Shown: positions 7,782 through 17,985, counted from the first letter of the stretch. The stretch is 45,513 nt of DNA from Candidatus Zipacnadia bacterium (GCA_029820565.1 JALGUR010000011.1:1-45513); one strand, 5' to 3'. Numbers and translations: made by a program. Notes: generated by a model from the letters alone, not told the origin.

Positions 7782-8762
7782 ATGAAAGTCGGAGCGTTTA
7801 CGGTAGCGAAGGCGGATTTGCCGTTTGAGGAGGCGTTGGATTGGTTTGTGGAGGCCGGGATTGAGGCGGTGGAGATTGGGACCGGGAACATGCCGGGAAA
7901 TACCCATTGCAACCTGGCGGAACTTAATTCCAGCAAGCGCAAGCGGGATGCCTTTATGCGGGCCATTGAGGGACGGGGGCTGGTGCTCTCGGCGCTGTCC
8001 TGTCACGGAAATCCGCTGCATCCAAATAAGAAGATGGCGCAGGAACATCATCAGGTCTGGCGGGAGACGGCCAAACTGGCCAGCAAATTGGGGATAGAGT
8101 GCGTGAATAACTTCTCAGGCCTGCCGGCTGGCTCAGCGCGGGATAGAACCCCCAACTGGGTAGTAGCGCCCTGGCCGGAGGACCACTTGGAGGCGTTAGA
8201 GTACCAGTGGAACGAGGTGGCTATCCCCTACTGGAGGCAGGAGGCCGCCTATGCCGCGCGGATGGGGGTCTACGTTTGCCTGGAGATGCACCCCAACTTC
8301 CTGGTGTACAATCCCGAGACCCTCATAAAGTTGCGGGAAGCCTGTGGGAAGAATGGCGATCGTATTTGTGCCAACTTTGACCCCAGCCACCTATTCTGGC
8401 AGGGCATTGAGGTGCCGGCTGCTATCCGCTGGCTCCAGGAACAGGGCGACGTCATCAAGCATTTCCATGCTAAGGACTCGCTGGTCTACCAGCCGGTGGC
8501 CCGGATTCACGGGGTGCTGGATACCAAGCATTACAGTGATGAGCCGCGCCGGTCCTGGATTTTCCGCGCCGTGGGCTATGGGCACGATGACGCGGTGTGG
8601 AAGGACATTATCAGCACTCTGCGGATGTATGGCTACGATGGGGTCCTCAGTATCGAGCACGAGGACAGCCTGATGAGCGCTGATGAGGGATTTTTGAAGG
8701 CAGCGGCTTTCCTGCGCGAAATGGTCATTGAGGAGATGCCTGGCGAGATGACGTGGGCGTAG
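7782..8762 (+). CDS. TIM-barrel sugar phosphate isomerase/epimerase
   Basis: A 326-residue protein of the AP-endonuclease-2 / xylose-isomerase-like TIM-barrel family. Likely divalent-metal ligands fall at the expected strand ends: E168 (CLEMHPN), D200 (ANFDPSH), H203, H227/H229 (KHFHAKD) and E292 (SIEHED). These enzymes interconvert sugars or inositols (for example IolE/IolH-type steps); the substrate is not clear. The start is taken at MKVGAFTVAK, with a GGGAG 11 bases upstream; an ATG at 7755 adds nine residues without a site. It may be read through from the preceding cassette, from which only 48 bp separate it. Confidence 0.88.
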   Translation: MKVGAFTVAKADLPFEEALDWFVEAGIEAVEIGTGNMPGNTHCNLAELNSSKRKRDAFMRAIEGRGLVLSALSCHGNPLHPNKKMAQEHHQVWRETAKLASKLGIECVNNFSGLPAGSARDRTPNWVVAPWPEDHLEALEYQWNEVAIPYWRQEAAYAARMGVYVCLEMHPNFLVYNPETLIKLREACGKNGDRICANFDPSHLFWQGIEVPAAIRWLQEQGDVIKHFHAKDSLVYQPVARIHGVLDTKHYSDEPRRSWIFRAVGYGHDDAVWKDIISTLRMYGYDGVLSIEHEDSLMSADEGFLKAAAFLREMVIEEMPGEMTWA

Positions 8763-8774
8763 CGCAGCGCCGAA

Positions 8775-8804
8775 TTGTTAGAACTGCCAGAGATGTGGTA
8801 TAAT
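8775..8804 (+). promoter_or_regulatory. Promoter ahead of ilvE (TTGTTA-18-TATAAT)
   Basis: TTGTTA at 8775-8780, an 18-base spacer and TATAAT at 8799-8804, with a TG-G extension immediately upstream of the -10. It leaves about 95 bases of leader before ilvE. Confidence 0.65.
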
Positions 8805-8904
8805 TGATAGTATAGAGATTGCAATAGCGGCACACATGGCCCTGTCGCGCCCCTCGGGAGGCCGGATGTGTATATGCCAGAGGCATGTTAAGGATGATTG
8901 ACTG

Positions 8905-9783
8905 ATGGATCTACTTATTTATCTGGACGGCGAACTGGTGCCGGAACACGAAGCCAAAGTGTCAGTCTTTGACCACGGTCTGCTTTATGGCGATGGGGTC
9001 TTTGAGGGCATTCGGGCTTATAACGGGCGGATATTCAAATTAGATGAGCACCTGCGGCGGCTGTATGGTTCGGCTAAGGCCATAATGCTGGAGATCCCGC
9101 TGGGCTTTGATGAGATGAGACAGGCGGTGGTAGAGACAGTTCGGGCCAATGAACTGCGCGACGCCTACATCCGGTTAGTGATAACGCGAGGAGTGGGGGA
9201 TTTGGGTTTGGACCCGCGTAAGTGCCCCAAGCCCACGGTCTTTATTATCGCGGCGTCCATTGAACTGTACCCGGAGGAAGTCTACGAGAAGGGGTTACCC
9301 TTAATAACCTGTGCGACGCGACGCAATGCCCCCGAGGCTCTGGACCCCGCCATCAAGAGCCTCAACTATCTGAACAATATCCTGGCCAAAATCGAAACCG
9401 TTCGGGCCGGAGTGCCCGAGGGCATTATGCTTAGTATTGACGGATATGTGGCGGAGTGTACTGGGGATAATCTGTTCGTCGTCAATGACGACAATGTGCT
9501 AACGCCGCCGGCAGCCATCGGGAACTTAGAGGGAATTACTCGTAATGTAGTGATGGGACTTATCAGAAAACTGGATATGACCGCTGAGGAGAAATCATTC
9601 CGCCTGCGCACGGTTTATTGCGCTGACGAGGTATTTCTCACTGGAACTGCTGCCGAGATTGTGCCGGTAGTATCGGTGGATGACCGGCGCATTGGCGATG
9701 GTAGGCCGGGCACAGTCACTAAGCGTCTACGGAAGGAGTTTGCCGACTTAACAGCACGGGAAGGATTCCCGATATACACTTAG
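8905..9783 (+). CDS. ilvE: Branched-chain amino acid aminotransferase (class IV PLP)
   Basis: A 292-residue class IV aminotransferase that transfers the amino group between glutamate and branched-chain keto acids, the last step of Val, Leu and Ile synthesis. The opening YLDGELVP and FDHGLLYGDGVFEGIRAYNG are family hallmarks. The PLP lysine is K151 in AIKSLNYLNNI, and the phosphate-binding region includes EGITRN and LTGTAAEI. Length matches the bacterial enzyme. The ATG at 8905 has AAGGA about 11 bases upstream. D-amino acid transaminase is a related alternative, but the N-terminal motifs favour IlvE. It stands alone between its own promoter and clpC. Confidence 0.92.
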   Translation: MDLLIYLDGELVPEHEAKVSVFDHGLLYGDGVFEGIRAYNGRIFKLDEHLRRLYGSAKAIMLEIPLGFDEMRQAVVETVRANELRDAYIRLVITRGVGDLGLDPRKCPKPTVFIIAASIELYPEEVYEKGLPLITCATRRNAPEALDPAIKSLNYLNNILAKIETVRAGVPEGIMLSIDGYVAECTGDNLFVVNDDNVLTPPAAIGNLEGITRNVVMGLIRKLDMTAEEKSFRLRTVYCADEVFLTGTAAEIVPVVSVDDRRIGDGRPGTVTKRLRKEFADLTAREGFPIYT

Positions 9784-9908
9784 TAGCAGATCCATAACAG
9801 GCAGGACATTGAAACTTTCGGCTATATGTAAGCGTCTTATAAGAATGAAGAAGGATCATAGGTAAAGATAGCCCAACATATTTGTGGTAACTGCGAGGAT
9901 CATTGGCC

Positions 9909-12341
9909 ATGGAATTATGGCAAAGATTTACCAGCCGGGCGCGGCGGGCGATACTGTTGGCTCACCACGAAGCGACACGTAGTCGGGCGCAACTGATAGG
10001 CACCGAACACATGCTAATGGGGCTGTTGCGCTTAGGTGAAGGGTTAGCTAGTGAGGCCTTAGAGTCAGCGGGGATCGCTACCGAGGCGATGCGAGCCGAT
10101 TTGGCCGAACAAATGGAGGCGGGTGGCTCTGATGAAAGGAGTCGAGAACTGTCGTTTACTCCTGATGCTACCCAGGTGTTGTCGCTGGCCTATGCCGAGG
10201 CCCGTCATTTGGGTGATCCTCACATCGGTACCGAGCATATTCTGCTGGGCCTGCTGCGACTTGGTAAGGGCCCGGCCTACCGGCTACTGCGAACCCATGG
10301 AGCAGAACTACGACAGGTACGGCACTTGGTCCGCGAATTATCCGGGGCCGCCGGGGGCGAAGAGAGGACCGGACGTAAATCCAAGACGCCACACCTGGAT
10401 CACTTCGGCCGTGATCTAACTGAACTGGCTCGTCGCGGCGAACTGGACCCAATTATTGGTCGCGAGACCGAAATGGAACGGGTCATACAGATACTGTGTC
10501 GGCGCACTAAGAACAACCCTTGTCTGATTGGAGATGCTGGGGTGGGCAAGACCGCCATTGCCGAAGGTCTGGCGCAAAGGATTGCTGGCGAGCAGGTACC
10601 TGAACCACTTAAGAACCGCCGCGTAGTGGCCCTGGATTTGGCGGGGCTGGTCGCCGGCACCAAGTATCGCGGGGAGTTTGAGGAGCGGATGAAGCGAGTA
10701 ATGGAAGAGATTCGCAACTCCCAGGGCCAGATCATAATATTCATTGATGAGTTGCACACCGTGGTGGGTACGGGAGCCGCCGAAGGAGCCATGGATGCTT
10801 CTAACATCCTCAAGCCGGCCCTGGCCCGCGGCGAATTGCAATGTATTGGAGCCACTACCCTTGATGAGTTCCGCAAGCATGTAGAGAAGACGCCTTCGTT
10901 GGAGAGGCGATTCCAGCCGATTACGGTGCGCGAGCCTACCTCAGAGGAGACTTCGGCGATACTGGAGGGCATTAAGGACCGCTACGAGGAGTTCCACCAG
11001 ATCCGTTATGCGCCGGAGGCCCTGGAGGCGGCCATTGAGTTGTCTGTGCGGTACATCACTGACCGGGCCTTGCCCGATAAGGCTATAGACCTGATTGATG
11101 AAGCCGGCTCACGGGTTAAACTGCGCCAGTATCAATTGCCTACCGACCTCCAATCGCTGACTGAAGAGTTCCACGAGGTACAAGACGAGGCCGAGTCAGC
11201 ATGGGATAGATACCAAACTCCCCCACCGCGTCTGGAAGAGCTGCCCGATTTTGACCACGAGGAGGGCGAAGAGCAGCATTATTCTGTAGTATACCGTGAG
11301 GATATTGCTCATATAGCCTCTACTTGGACGGGTATTCCGGTTACTTCACTGACACAAGAGGAATCCGAACGGCTGATCCGGATGGAGCAGGTGCTGCACG
11401 AAGATATCATCGCCCAGGACGAGGCGATCAATGTCGTCTCCCGGGCGGTACGGCGGGCCCGCGCCGGCCTTAAAGACCCGCGCCGGCCCACGGGCTCATT
11501 CGTTTTTCTGGGGCCGACCGGAGTGGGCAAGACACTATTAGCCCGAGTGCTGGCAGAGTTTTTGTTCGGCAGCGAAGATGCCCTGGTACGAATTGATATG
11601 AGCGAATATATGGAGAGGTTCACCGTCTCGCGTCTGACCGGAGCACCTCCCGGTTATGTGGGATATGAAGAGAGCGGACAACTGACTGAGGCGGTCAGGC
11701 GCCGGCCTTATTGTGTGGTCCTGTTTGATGAGATTGAGAAAGCCCACCCGGAGGTCTTCAGCATCCTGCTACAGATTATGGAAGACGGCCAGTTGACCGA
11801 TGCTCAGGGGCGAAAAGTTGACTTCAAAAATGCCGTGGTCATTATGACCAGCAACGTGGGAGCCCGACTGATTAGTGAAGATCAGCGGATGGGCTTTGCC
11901 ACCGAACAGCGCGAGGCCTCGGCGCGCCAGCAGGACCGTGACTATGAACGGATGAAGTCCAAGGTTACCGACGAACTCAAAAAGGCATTCAGCCCCGAAT
12001 TTCTCAATCGAGTTGACGACGTGGTCGTTTTCCACGCGCTAAGCTCTGAGCACATTGAACAAATTGTTGACCTGGAATTGCGGTCGGTGCGCGAGCAACT
12101 GAACCGACAGGGCCTGACCCTAACCCTCAACGAGCCGCTACGCCAGTATCTGGTGACCGAAGGTTATGACCCCAGCATGGGTGCTCGGCCGCTACGTCGG
12201 GCTATACGTCGGATAATTGAAGACCCCTTGGCCGAGAAGGTATTAGAGTGGGGCGATCAGGTCCAGGGCGAGATTTACGCCGACATCCACGACGGGGAAG
12301 CCTCCTTTGAACTGCTTGAGGCCGGAGTGCTCTCCCCGTAG
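9909..12341 (+). CDS. clpC: ClpC-type AAA+ unfoldase
   Basis: An 810-residue Hsp100 ATPase that unfolds substrates for the ClpP protease. Two Clp-N repeats span about 1-150. D1 has Walker A GDAGVGKT at 208-215 and Walker B FIDE ending at E281; D2 has GPTGVGKT at 535-542 and Walker B DE at 607-608. The linker between D1 and D2 is short, as in ClpC and unlike the long middle domain of ClpB. A ClpP-docking loop M-G-F is at 661-663. The ATG at 9909 has GAGGA 10 bases upstream. The partner adaptor genes (ctsR, mcsA, mcsB) usual in Firmicutes are absent, and a strong terminator ends the gene. Confidence 0.95.
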   Translation: MELWQRFTSRARRAILLAHHEATRSRAQLIGTEHMLMGLLRLGEGLASEALESAGIATEAMRADLAEQMEAGGSDERSRELSFTPDATQVLSLAYAEARHLGDPHIGTEHILLGLLRLGKGPAYRLLRTHGAELRQVRHLVRELSGAAGGEERTGRKSKTPHLDHFGRDLTELARRGELDPIIGRETEMERVIQILCRRTKNNPCLIGDAGVGKTAIAEGLAQRIAGEQVPEPLKNRRVVALDLAGLVAGTKYRGEFEERMKRVMEEIRNSQGQIIIFIDELHTVVGTGAAEGAMDASNILKPALARGELQCIGATTLDEFRKHVEKTPSLERRFQPITVREPTSEETSAILEGIKDRYEEFHQIRYAPEALEAAIELSVRYITDRALPDKAIDLIDEAGSRVKLRQYQLPTDLQSLTEEFHEVQDEAESAWDRYQTPPPRLEELPDFDHEEGEEQHYSVVYREDIAHIASTWTGIPVTSLTQEESERLIRMEQVLHEDIIAQDEAINVVSRAVRRARAGLKDPRRPTGSFVFLGPTGVGKTLLARVLAEFLFGSEDALVRIDMSEYMERFTVSRLTGAPPGYVGYEESGQLTEAVRRRPYCVVLFDEIEKAHPEVFSILLQIMEDGQLTDAQGRKVDFKNAVVIMTSNVGARLISEDQRMGFATEQREASARQQDRDYERMKSKVTDELKKAFSPEFLNRVDDVVVFHALSSEHIEQIVDLELRSVREQLNRQGLTLTLNEPLRQYLVTEGYDPSMGARPLRRAIRRIIEDPLAEKVLEWGDQVQGEIYADIHDGEASFELLEAGVLSP

Positions 12342-12363
12342 GCTAACGGGAAAAGAAGCATGG

Positions 12364-12392
12364 GGACAAGCCATTAGGCTTGTCCTTTTTTT
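12364..12392 (+). terminator. Rho-independent terminator after clpC
   Basis: Perfect nine-base arms GGACAAGCC and GGCTTGTCC with loop ATTA, followed by seven Ts. It lies 22 bases after the clpC stop. Confidence 0.95.
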
Positions 12393-12401
12393 GTCCTCGG
12401 T

Positions 12402-12430
12402 TTGACACGGTTAATAGAAAATGATACAGT
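12402..12430 (+). promoter_or_regulatory. Promoter for sugar isomerase (TTGACA-17-TACAGT)
   Basis: Consensus -35 TTGACA at 12402-12407, 17-base spacer, -10 TACAGT at 12425-12430 with a TG-A extension. It begins ten bases beyond the clpC terminator. Confidence 0.75.
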
Positions 12431-12469
12431 GGCCCGGTATTTGGTGAAATAGCAGCAGGAGGCGAGAAA

Positions 12470-13858
12470 ATGATAGATGTCACAGTGGGCGTCAAGCCAG
12501 TGTTTGGCCCATTAATTCATAGTGGCGCTTGGGAAGGTCCGTGCCGAACCGGTAATTTGACGGACTTAACACCCGAGGCAGAGAAGACGGCGGCCCAACA
12601 GCGGTTTAGCCAACTTAAGCAAGAACTTGAAGAGAATTTGACTGCCGAAGCCACTATGTTAGAGCCAGTAATGATAGAGTACGGCGAAGATCTGGTGATT
12701 AGTCCGAAAGATCTCGAAAAACTGGAAACCGACTTACGGGAGACAGACTTGTATGTAGTTTCGGGCACCTCTATTCCCCAGTATTTTGCCGTCACAATAG
12801 GTGAGAGATATAAGAAACCAGTGGCTACGGTATCAGCGGGTGTGGCAAACGTAGACGTTGCCGCTTATCTGCGCAGCAGAGGCCTTGAGGGTTTCGCACC
12901 ATTGGACTTTGATGAACTTAACCAACTCATCTCCCTACTACGAGTCAGAAAGACTTTCCAGCGAACAAGAATGCTATTGATTGCCGACGAAGAACTGATC
13001 CCGCAAGGAGTGGTAAGTAGTATTTGGAACTTAGAGGATCTTAAGACCAGGTTTTCAATAGGCTCAAAACGTATCTCGTTCACGAGGCTTTCTGAACAGT
13101 TTGAAAGGGTTACTGAGAGTGAGACTGAGCAGCAAAAAGCACAGCAAATAGTTGATAAACTGGTTAGCAACGCCCAGGAGTTGCGCATTGATAGAGAGTA
13201 TGTTATCAATGACGTTAACTTCTACTTGGCAGTCAATAACCTAATGGAGAAATATCAGTGCAACGCAGTTACAGTACCGTGTTTTGAACTGTGTAGTGCC
13301 CAGTTACCAGCGAAGTGGAAAGCTGTTCCTTGCTTAACACATACTTTGCTAAAAGATGCCGGATATCCCTCATCGTGTGAAGGAGATATAAGTGTACTAT
13401 TGGCTATGGTGTTATTGATGTCTGTCTCCCAGAAATCCTCGTTTATGGGTAATCCCAGCCTAGACAAAGACCTTCTCACCGTTACTCACAGTGTGCCAGG
13501 ACTAAAGATGAACGGCTTTGATAGCCCCGACTTACCTTATCACTTGGCGAGTTTTACTGCTGCAGGCTGGGGAACCAAAGTACAGATAGACCTGGCTGAC
13601 AACGAAGAGAAACAGGTTACCTTGGCTCGCTTCAATCCGTTGGCTACCAGGATTCTGGTCGCGACGGGCACAATAGTTGACTGCACCTTCAATGAGATTG
13701 CCTGCAGTCCGAGAGCATATATTCAGGTCCCCGACGCGAGAGGACTAATTCATAAACAGGTTGATTTTGGTCACCATCTGGCGATGGTTTATGGCGACTA
13801 CACCGCACAGTTAGAGAAGTTGGGCGAGTTGTTAGATATAGAGGTGGAGGTTGTCTAA
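12470..13858 (+). CDS. FucI/AraA-like sugar isomerase family protein
   Basis: A 462-residue protein resembling L-fucose/L-arabinose isomerase-type enzymes, which convert aldoses to ketoses with a divalent metal. Supporting stretches are SCEGDISVLLAMVLLM (E304, D306 as candidate metal ligands), the family-like LTVTHSVPGLKM and a late DFGHH (H435/H436). AGGAGG seven bases upstream fixes the ATG. The central part (about residues 130-250) is poorly matched to what I recall, and the gene has somewhat more A/T-rich codons than its neighbours. It has its own promoter and is convergent with the catabolic cluster (26-bp gap), so it may feed that pathway. The substrate is unknown. Confidence 0.8.
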   Translation: MIDVTVGVKPVFGPLIHSGAWEGPCRTGNLTDLTPEAEKTAAQQRFSQLKQELEENLTAEATMLEPVMIEYGEDLVISPKDLEKLETDLRETDLYVVSGTSIPQYFAVTIGERYKKPVATVSAGVANVDVAAYLRSRGLEGFAPLDFDELNQLISLLRVRKTFQRTRMLLIADEELIPQGVVSSIWNLEDLKTRFSIGSKRISFTRLSEQFERVTESETEQQKAQQIVDKLVSNAQELRIDREYVINDVNFYLAVNNLMEKYQCNAVTVPCFELCSAQLPAKWKAVPCLTHTLLKDAGYPSSCEGDISVLLAMVLLMSVSQKSSFMGNPSLDKDLLTVTHSVPGLKMNGFDSPDLPYHLASFTAAGWGTKVQIDLADNEEKQVTLARFNPLATRILVATGTIVDCTFNEIACSPRAYIQVPDARGLIHKQVDFGHHLAMVYGDYTAQLEKLGELLDIEVEVV

Positions 13859-13884
13859 ACAAACGAAGCGGAATTCTTGCAGCC

Positions 13885-14838
13885 TCACAGAGAGTCCCAG
13901 TAGCCCGGTTCCTGGTCGCGCAGGAAACTAAGAGTTTCCTCATAGCCCTCAATGCCGCCGGTAGCGCCGACCGCGATTGTGGCCAGAGCCCCCAAGGCGT
14001 TGGCGAACTTGGTAGTGCGCTCCAGGTCCCAGTCGTGCAGATGGCCATAAATGAATCCTGCGGTGAAAGCATCGCCCGCCCCAGTGCCGTCTATCGCCTT
14101 GACTTGATAAGCCTCCACGTGCAGCTCAGTATCAGACGTCCGCACATAGCAGCCTTCGGGACCCATCGTCAGGGCCACTGTCTTCACCCCCGCATCCAGC
14201 AGGGCGCGAGCCACCTCGGGCGGGTCAGTTAGCCCGGTGATTTGCTGGCCCTCGGCCAGAGCCGGGGTAAAAATATCAGTGTAAGGCAGGACCGGTTCTA
14301 ACAGTGCCATCCAGCGGCCCATGGCGTCCCATACTACGTCCATGCAGGTGGTCAAGCCAGCGGACTGGGCCTCGGCCATCACCTCAGCCTGAGGTGGGCC
14401 GTCAAAGCCGGGCATAACCAAAGCCCCGCCCAGATACAGCAGCCGACCTGATCTTATCAAATCCATGTTCAGTTGTGCCACACGTATCTCGGCGTCAGCG
14501 CCATAACAATGCAGGAAGCTGCGCTCGCCGCTGTCGTCAATCATCACCAAGGTGGTCGAAGTGTTGGTGGCCTCGGTGCGATATATTCCGCTAATATCCG
14601 TTCCTTCGCGTTGCAGCTCGGCCAGAACAAGATCGCCGAAGCCGTCCTGGCCGACACAGCCCATTACAGCCACATCCATGCCCAGACGAGCCAAATCCCT
14701 CCCAGCATTGGCGGGGTGCCCGCCCACACGCAACCCGACCTCGTCAACGAGCACCAATTGCCCGCGCTCTGGCCACTGGTTGACCGGTCGGGCTAGCACA
14801 TCAACGACCAGTATCCCCAGGCATACTACCTCGGGCAT
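13885..14838 (-). CDS. PfkB family carbohydrate kinase
   Basis: A 317-residue ribokinase-superfamily kinase. The N-terminal signature GGHPANAGRDLARLG is at 39-53 and the second signature DGTGAGDAFTAGF at 250-262, with catalytic base D256. It phosphorylates a sugar, sugar acid or nucleoside with ATP in the cytoplasm. The start has AGGAGGG 9-10 bases upstream. It is the last gene of the minus-strand catabolic cluster, upstream of nothing else on that strand, which suits a sugar-acid kinase feeding the HpcH aldolase beside it. Confidence 0.92.
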   Translation of the reverse strand: MPEVVCLGILVVDVLARPVNQWPERGQLVLVDEVGLRVGGHPANAGRDLARLGMDVAVMGCVGQDGFGDLVLAELQREGTDISGIYRTEATNTSTTLVMIDDSGERSFLHCYGADAEIRVAQLNMDLIRSGRLLYLGGALVMPGFDGPPQAEVMAEAQSAGLTTCMDVVWDAMGRWMALLEPVLPYTDIFTPALAEGQQITGLTDPPEVARALLDAGVKTVALTMGPEGCYVRTSDTELHVEAYQVKAIDGTGAGDAFTAGFIYGHLHDWDLERTTKFANALGALATIAVGATGGIEGYEETLSFLRDQEPGYWDSL

Positions 14839-14915
14839 TACGCAGTCACCCTCCTAATGGGTATAACCGGCACAGTACAAAAGATGATACCCAAGTCATA
14901 TCGTCTAACTTCCAC

Positions 14916-15701
14916 TTAACCGGATTCTTTTTTAGCGGCCGCCCAGGCTATATCCAGCGCGGCGCGCGCAGCGCGGCTCAGAAACACCGAATCCATGCCC
15001 ACGGCGAGGAAGGTATATCCCTGTGCAATCGCGCCTTTAACGGCTGCTGGATCGGGGATCACTGCGTGCAACCCCGCCGCTTTCCCGGCTCCCTGGGACA
15101 CCTGCAATATCTTCTGATACGCTTCCTCCATGATTGGGTGGTCGATTTGGCCGGGGATGCCGTACGAACCACTCAGGTCATAGGGGCCGACAAGAACACC
15201 ATCTACTCCTTCTACGTCCAGAATCTCGCTGATATTCTGTACCGCCTCCTGCGATTCGATCATCACCACAACAGCAATGTCGTCATTGGCATGCTGCACG
15301 TATTCTTCAAAATCAATCCCGTAGTTATCCATGCGGGAGATACAGAACCCCCGAACGCCCAGCGGCGGATACTTTGCAGCCGACACTGCCTTCTGGGCGT
15401 CCTGGGCGTTGTTGACCAGTGGTACCACTACTCCCTGAGCACCTATGTCTAACATCTGGCGGATGGCAAGTGTGTCGTTTTCCCGGACACGGGCCAAGGG
15501 CACGGCCCCGCGCCCGTACATACCGCGCGCTAAGTTAGCAAACAACTCAACGTCAATATCCGAGTGTTCGCAATCGGCAACGATCCATTCATAGCCGGCC
15601 TTTGCCAGTATCTCGCTCATGGCAGCATGGCCGATCTGAATCCAGGTGCCGACGGTAAACGTGCGCTGTAGCAGTGCCTTGCGAAACGGATTTCTGGTCA
15701 T
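14916..15701 (-). CDS. HpcH/HpaI family class II aldolase
   Basis: A 261-residue metal-dependent aldolase of the HpcH/HpaI (2-dehydro-3-deoxy-galactarate aldolase-like) family, which cleaves 2-keto-3-deoxy sugar acids or 4-hydroxy-2-oxo acids to pyruvate and an aldehyde. Catalytic H46 lies in ADCEHSD; R71 corresponds to the pyruvate-binding Arg; metal ligands are E149 (MIES) and D175 (VGPYDLSGS). AAGGAGGAG before the ATG is clear. Neighbouring kinase and cyclase genes suggest a sugar-acid route. Confidence 0.92.
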   Translation of the reverse strand: MTRNPFRKALLQRTFTVGTWIQIGHAAMSEILAKAGYEWIVADCEHSDIDVELFANLARGMYGRGAVPLARVRENDTLAIRQMLDIGAQGVVVPLVNNAQDAQKAVSAAKYPPLGVRGFCISRMDNYGIDFEEYVQHANDDIAVVVMIESQEAVQNISEILDVEGVDGVLVGPYDLSGSYGIPGQIDHPIMEEAYQKILQVSQGAGKAAGLHAVIPDPAAVKGAIAQGYTFLAVGMDSVFLSRAARAALDIAWAAAKKESG

Positions 15702-15820
15702 ACATTCTCCTCCTTGGCGATTGAGAACTGGTAAAACCTCTTCCTACCCCGTAAGTTGATTACTTGTACCAGTATCGAGGCGGCGGTGAGAATTGCTGCC
15801 CCTGTGTGTACGTTCACTGT

Positions 15821-16498
15821 CTATTTGTCGAATCCCGGAATCCCCTCTATGGCCACGACACGTACTGGGCACGAATCCAGGCCCTTGAAGGGGAGCGGAA
15901 GCGCGGACAGGAAAAAGACATCCTGCTCCAATTCGTCAAAATTCTCCAGAACCTCAATGAAAGTGATATCATAGGCCATCGCGACCCGGTGGAATTCCTT
16001 AAACTCGGGGACATTGGTTTCAATGTCTACACTATCGGCAAAGCCGACACACTTGACTCCTTTGTCCACCAGCCACTGCCCCATTTCGGCGTTTACGTAC
16101 GGGCGGATTTCCTTCTCCGGATAGGTGAAGGGCGGCAGATGATAGGGAGTGTCAACCAGTACAATGTCTCCCTGGCCTACGCGGCCCCCATCGGCTTTGT
16201 CCATGTGGGCGGCGGTAATTTTCCCCGCCGGTTCGATGTCCGTAATCTTGAGCATCACACAACGCCCCATATAGGCTGTGACGGGGAGGTCGGAAACGTC
16301 TTTCCACTCCAGGTCCCAGTGATAGGGGGCCTCAACGTGAGTTCCCAGATGACTCATAATGTCTATGTCGCAATTATAATCATCGGTGCGTTCGGAATAG
16401 TTGAGACGAATCTCACAGCGCCGTCCCATCTGGCCAGGCACGATCTTCTTGGTCAAATCAACGACACGATAATTCCCCAGTTTTTCAATCACGGGCAT
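15821..16498 (-). CDS. Cyclase family protein (kynurenine formamidase-like fold)
   Basis: A 225-residue protein of the cyclase/kynurenine formamidase family (PF04199), metal-dependent hydrolases of amides, lactones or carbamates. The metal motif H-x-G-T-H-x-E-x-P-x-H is complete at residues 50-60; a conserved-looking LVDTPYH follows near 130 and ALPLPFKGLDSCPVRVVA near the C-terminus. AAGGAGA precedes the ATG. Among sugar genes it might open a lactone or cleave an amide; this is not known. Confidence 0.88.
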   Translation of the reverse strand: MPVIEKLGNYRVVDLTKKIVPGQMGRRCEIRLNYSERTDDYNCDIDIMSHLGTHVEAPYHWDLEWKDVSDLPVTAYMGRCVMLKITDIEPAGKITAAHMDKADGGRVGQGDIVLVDTPYHLPPFTYPEKEIRPYVNAEMGQWLVDKGVKCVGFADSVDIETNVPEFKEFHRVAMAYDITFIEVLENFDELEQDVFFLSALPLPFKGLDSCPVRVVAIEGIPGFDK

Positions 16499-16619
16499 AT
16501 CTCTCCTTCATAACCGATATTCTTCGTACAGGTGATTCGTCAGCATAGCATTCTTTGCGCCAGACTTCAACTCCTCTATGTACCGACTGTTTGCTATCAG
16601 GAGTCAGTGATTCGCGTAC

Positions 16620-17039
16620 TTATTGGTCGAGGTGAGAAGGCTGCTGCAAGAATTGCGAGCCATGTTTTTCTATCAATTCTACGACATTACGCTCGTCACC
16701 GGCGGGACAGAGGATATAGACGGCTTCCAGCGGCTCGTCCGGTGAAGTATTAATCAGTTGATGAGGCACCGGAGGTGGCCCGTGGACGACATCACCCGCC
16801 TTCAAATCACCACGTTCATCTCCGACAATCGCCTGCCCAGTCCCGGAGACAATCACCCAGAACTCGTGGGTGGCTTCGTGCTGATGGCGGCTTGCCGCGG
16901 TCTGGGGAGGGATATGAACGAAGCCAAACGAGATGTTGGGAATCTGGTCTTCCTCTGGTCGGTACAGAAGGCTTAAAAAGCGGCGGCCGGGGCCTTCCGT
17001 CCAGGCGCCGGGCAACTCGCGGCCGTTGCGAATATCCAT
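16620..17039 (-). CDS. Single-domain cupin protein
   Basis: A 139-residue cupin. The first motif has H52, H54 and E59 (SRHQHEATHEF) and the second H93 (PPPVPHQL), giving the 3-His/1-Glu metal site of mannose-6-phosphate isomerase-like cupins. The start at 17039 follows GAGGAG by about 10 bases; an upstream extension to 17168 overlaps the next gene and has low-complexity residues. Small cupins in such clusters act as sugar isomerases, lyases or sensors; the role here is open. Confidence 0.88.
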   Translation of the reverse strand: MDIRNGRELPGAWTEGPGRRFLSLLYRPEEDQIPNISFGFVHIPPQTAASRHQHEATHEFWVIVSGTGQAIVGDERGDLKAGDVVHGPPPVPHQLINTSPDEPLEAVYILCPAGDERNVVELIEKHGSQFLQQPSHLDQ

Positions 17040-17073
17040 AGGGCTATCGCTCCTCAGAGTAGATGAATAGGAT

Positions 17074-17895
17074 TCAGACCTGCTCCCAAGTGCAGCGGAC
17101 GAACTGGGCGGCCTGACATACCCCTTCTTCGCCCAGACCGCTGCCCTCCTCCATACAAATCCACCCATCCCATCCAGCCCGCTTCAGCACGCCGAATAGA
17201 TCCTCAAAAGGCACCAGACCCGCACCCAGCAGCACGTGGGTGAGGGTGCCGGTGGTGGAAGTATCGGCGGCGTGCACACTGATAACTCGGTCCACCACTT
17301 CCTCCAGAACGGGGACCGGATCGGTATCGTCCACGACAGTATTGGCGGTGTCGAAGTTAATACCCAGGCCGCAGTCTTCAGTACAGCGTACAATCTCCAG
17401 AAAGTTCTCAGCCACCAGAGAAAAGTCAGGCAAGTCCCAGCAGCCCGGTTGGGCATGATTTTCAAAGACAGGGACCACCCCATAATCGTCCGCCGCATCC
17501 ACAGCCCAGCAAAGACCTTCGGCGGCCCAGCGGATACCATCCTCGCGGCTGATGTCCGGATGGTGTTGGCCGGCGGTGACCCGTACCAACTCAGCACCGA
17601 GACCAGCGGCCACTCGCATCTGCTCGTCAAGGGTCTCCCGCTGGCCCTGGCGTTCAGCCGAATCAGGATGAGTGAAGTCAGGATAGGTGGTTATCATTTG
17701 CACCTGCATCCCCTCGGCCTGGATCTGCTGGCGGGCCGCGCGGACTGCATCATCACTGTGGTCGGGTACGAAGAGGATGCTCAGATCAATGGCGTCCAGG
17801 CCGGCATCAGCGCCGATACGAGCCCACTGCCCCAGCGTCATTCGTCCGTCAACAATCTCATCAAAGAAAGATACCGGCAAGCAACTAACTTTCAT
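17074..17895 (-). CDS. TIM-barrel sugar phosphate isomerase/epimerase
   Basis: A 273-residue xylose-isomerase-like TIM barrel. Candidate metal ligands: E145 (PVFENHAQPG), D182 (INFDTANT), H208 (VISVHAAD) and E249 (CMEEGSG). GGAGAG five bases upstream of the ATG at 17895 sets the start; a GTG two codons earlier is possible. It lies in the catabolic cluster 90 bp from the next isomerase. The two isomerases differ in length and in sequence around the ligands, so they probably act on different intermediates. Confidence 0.9.
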   Translation of the reverse strand: MKVSCLPVSFFDEIVDGRMTLGQWARIGADAGLDAIDLSILFVPDHSDDAVRAARQQIQAEGMQVQMITTYPDFTHPDSAERQGQRETLDEQMRVAAGLGAELVRVTAGQHHPDISREDGIRWAAEGLCWAVDAADDYGVVPVFENHAQPGCWDLPDFSLVAENFLEIVRCTEDCGLGINFDTANTVVDDTDPVPVLEEVVDRVISVHAADTSTTGTLTHVLLGAGLVPFEDLFGVLKRAGWDGWICMEEGSGLGEEGVCQAAQFVRCTWEQV

Positions 17896-17985
17896 AATCA
17901 CTCTCCAGCATGTGCCTATTCATCAATGTGACACGCTATCTGTTCGCACGGCACTGCCGCAGTATACAGCAGACCAATGACAGTA

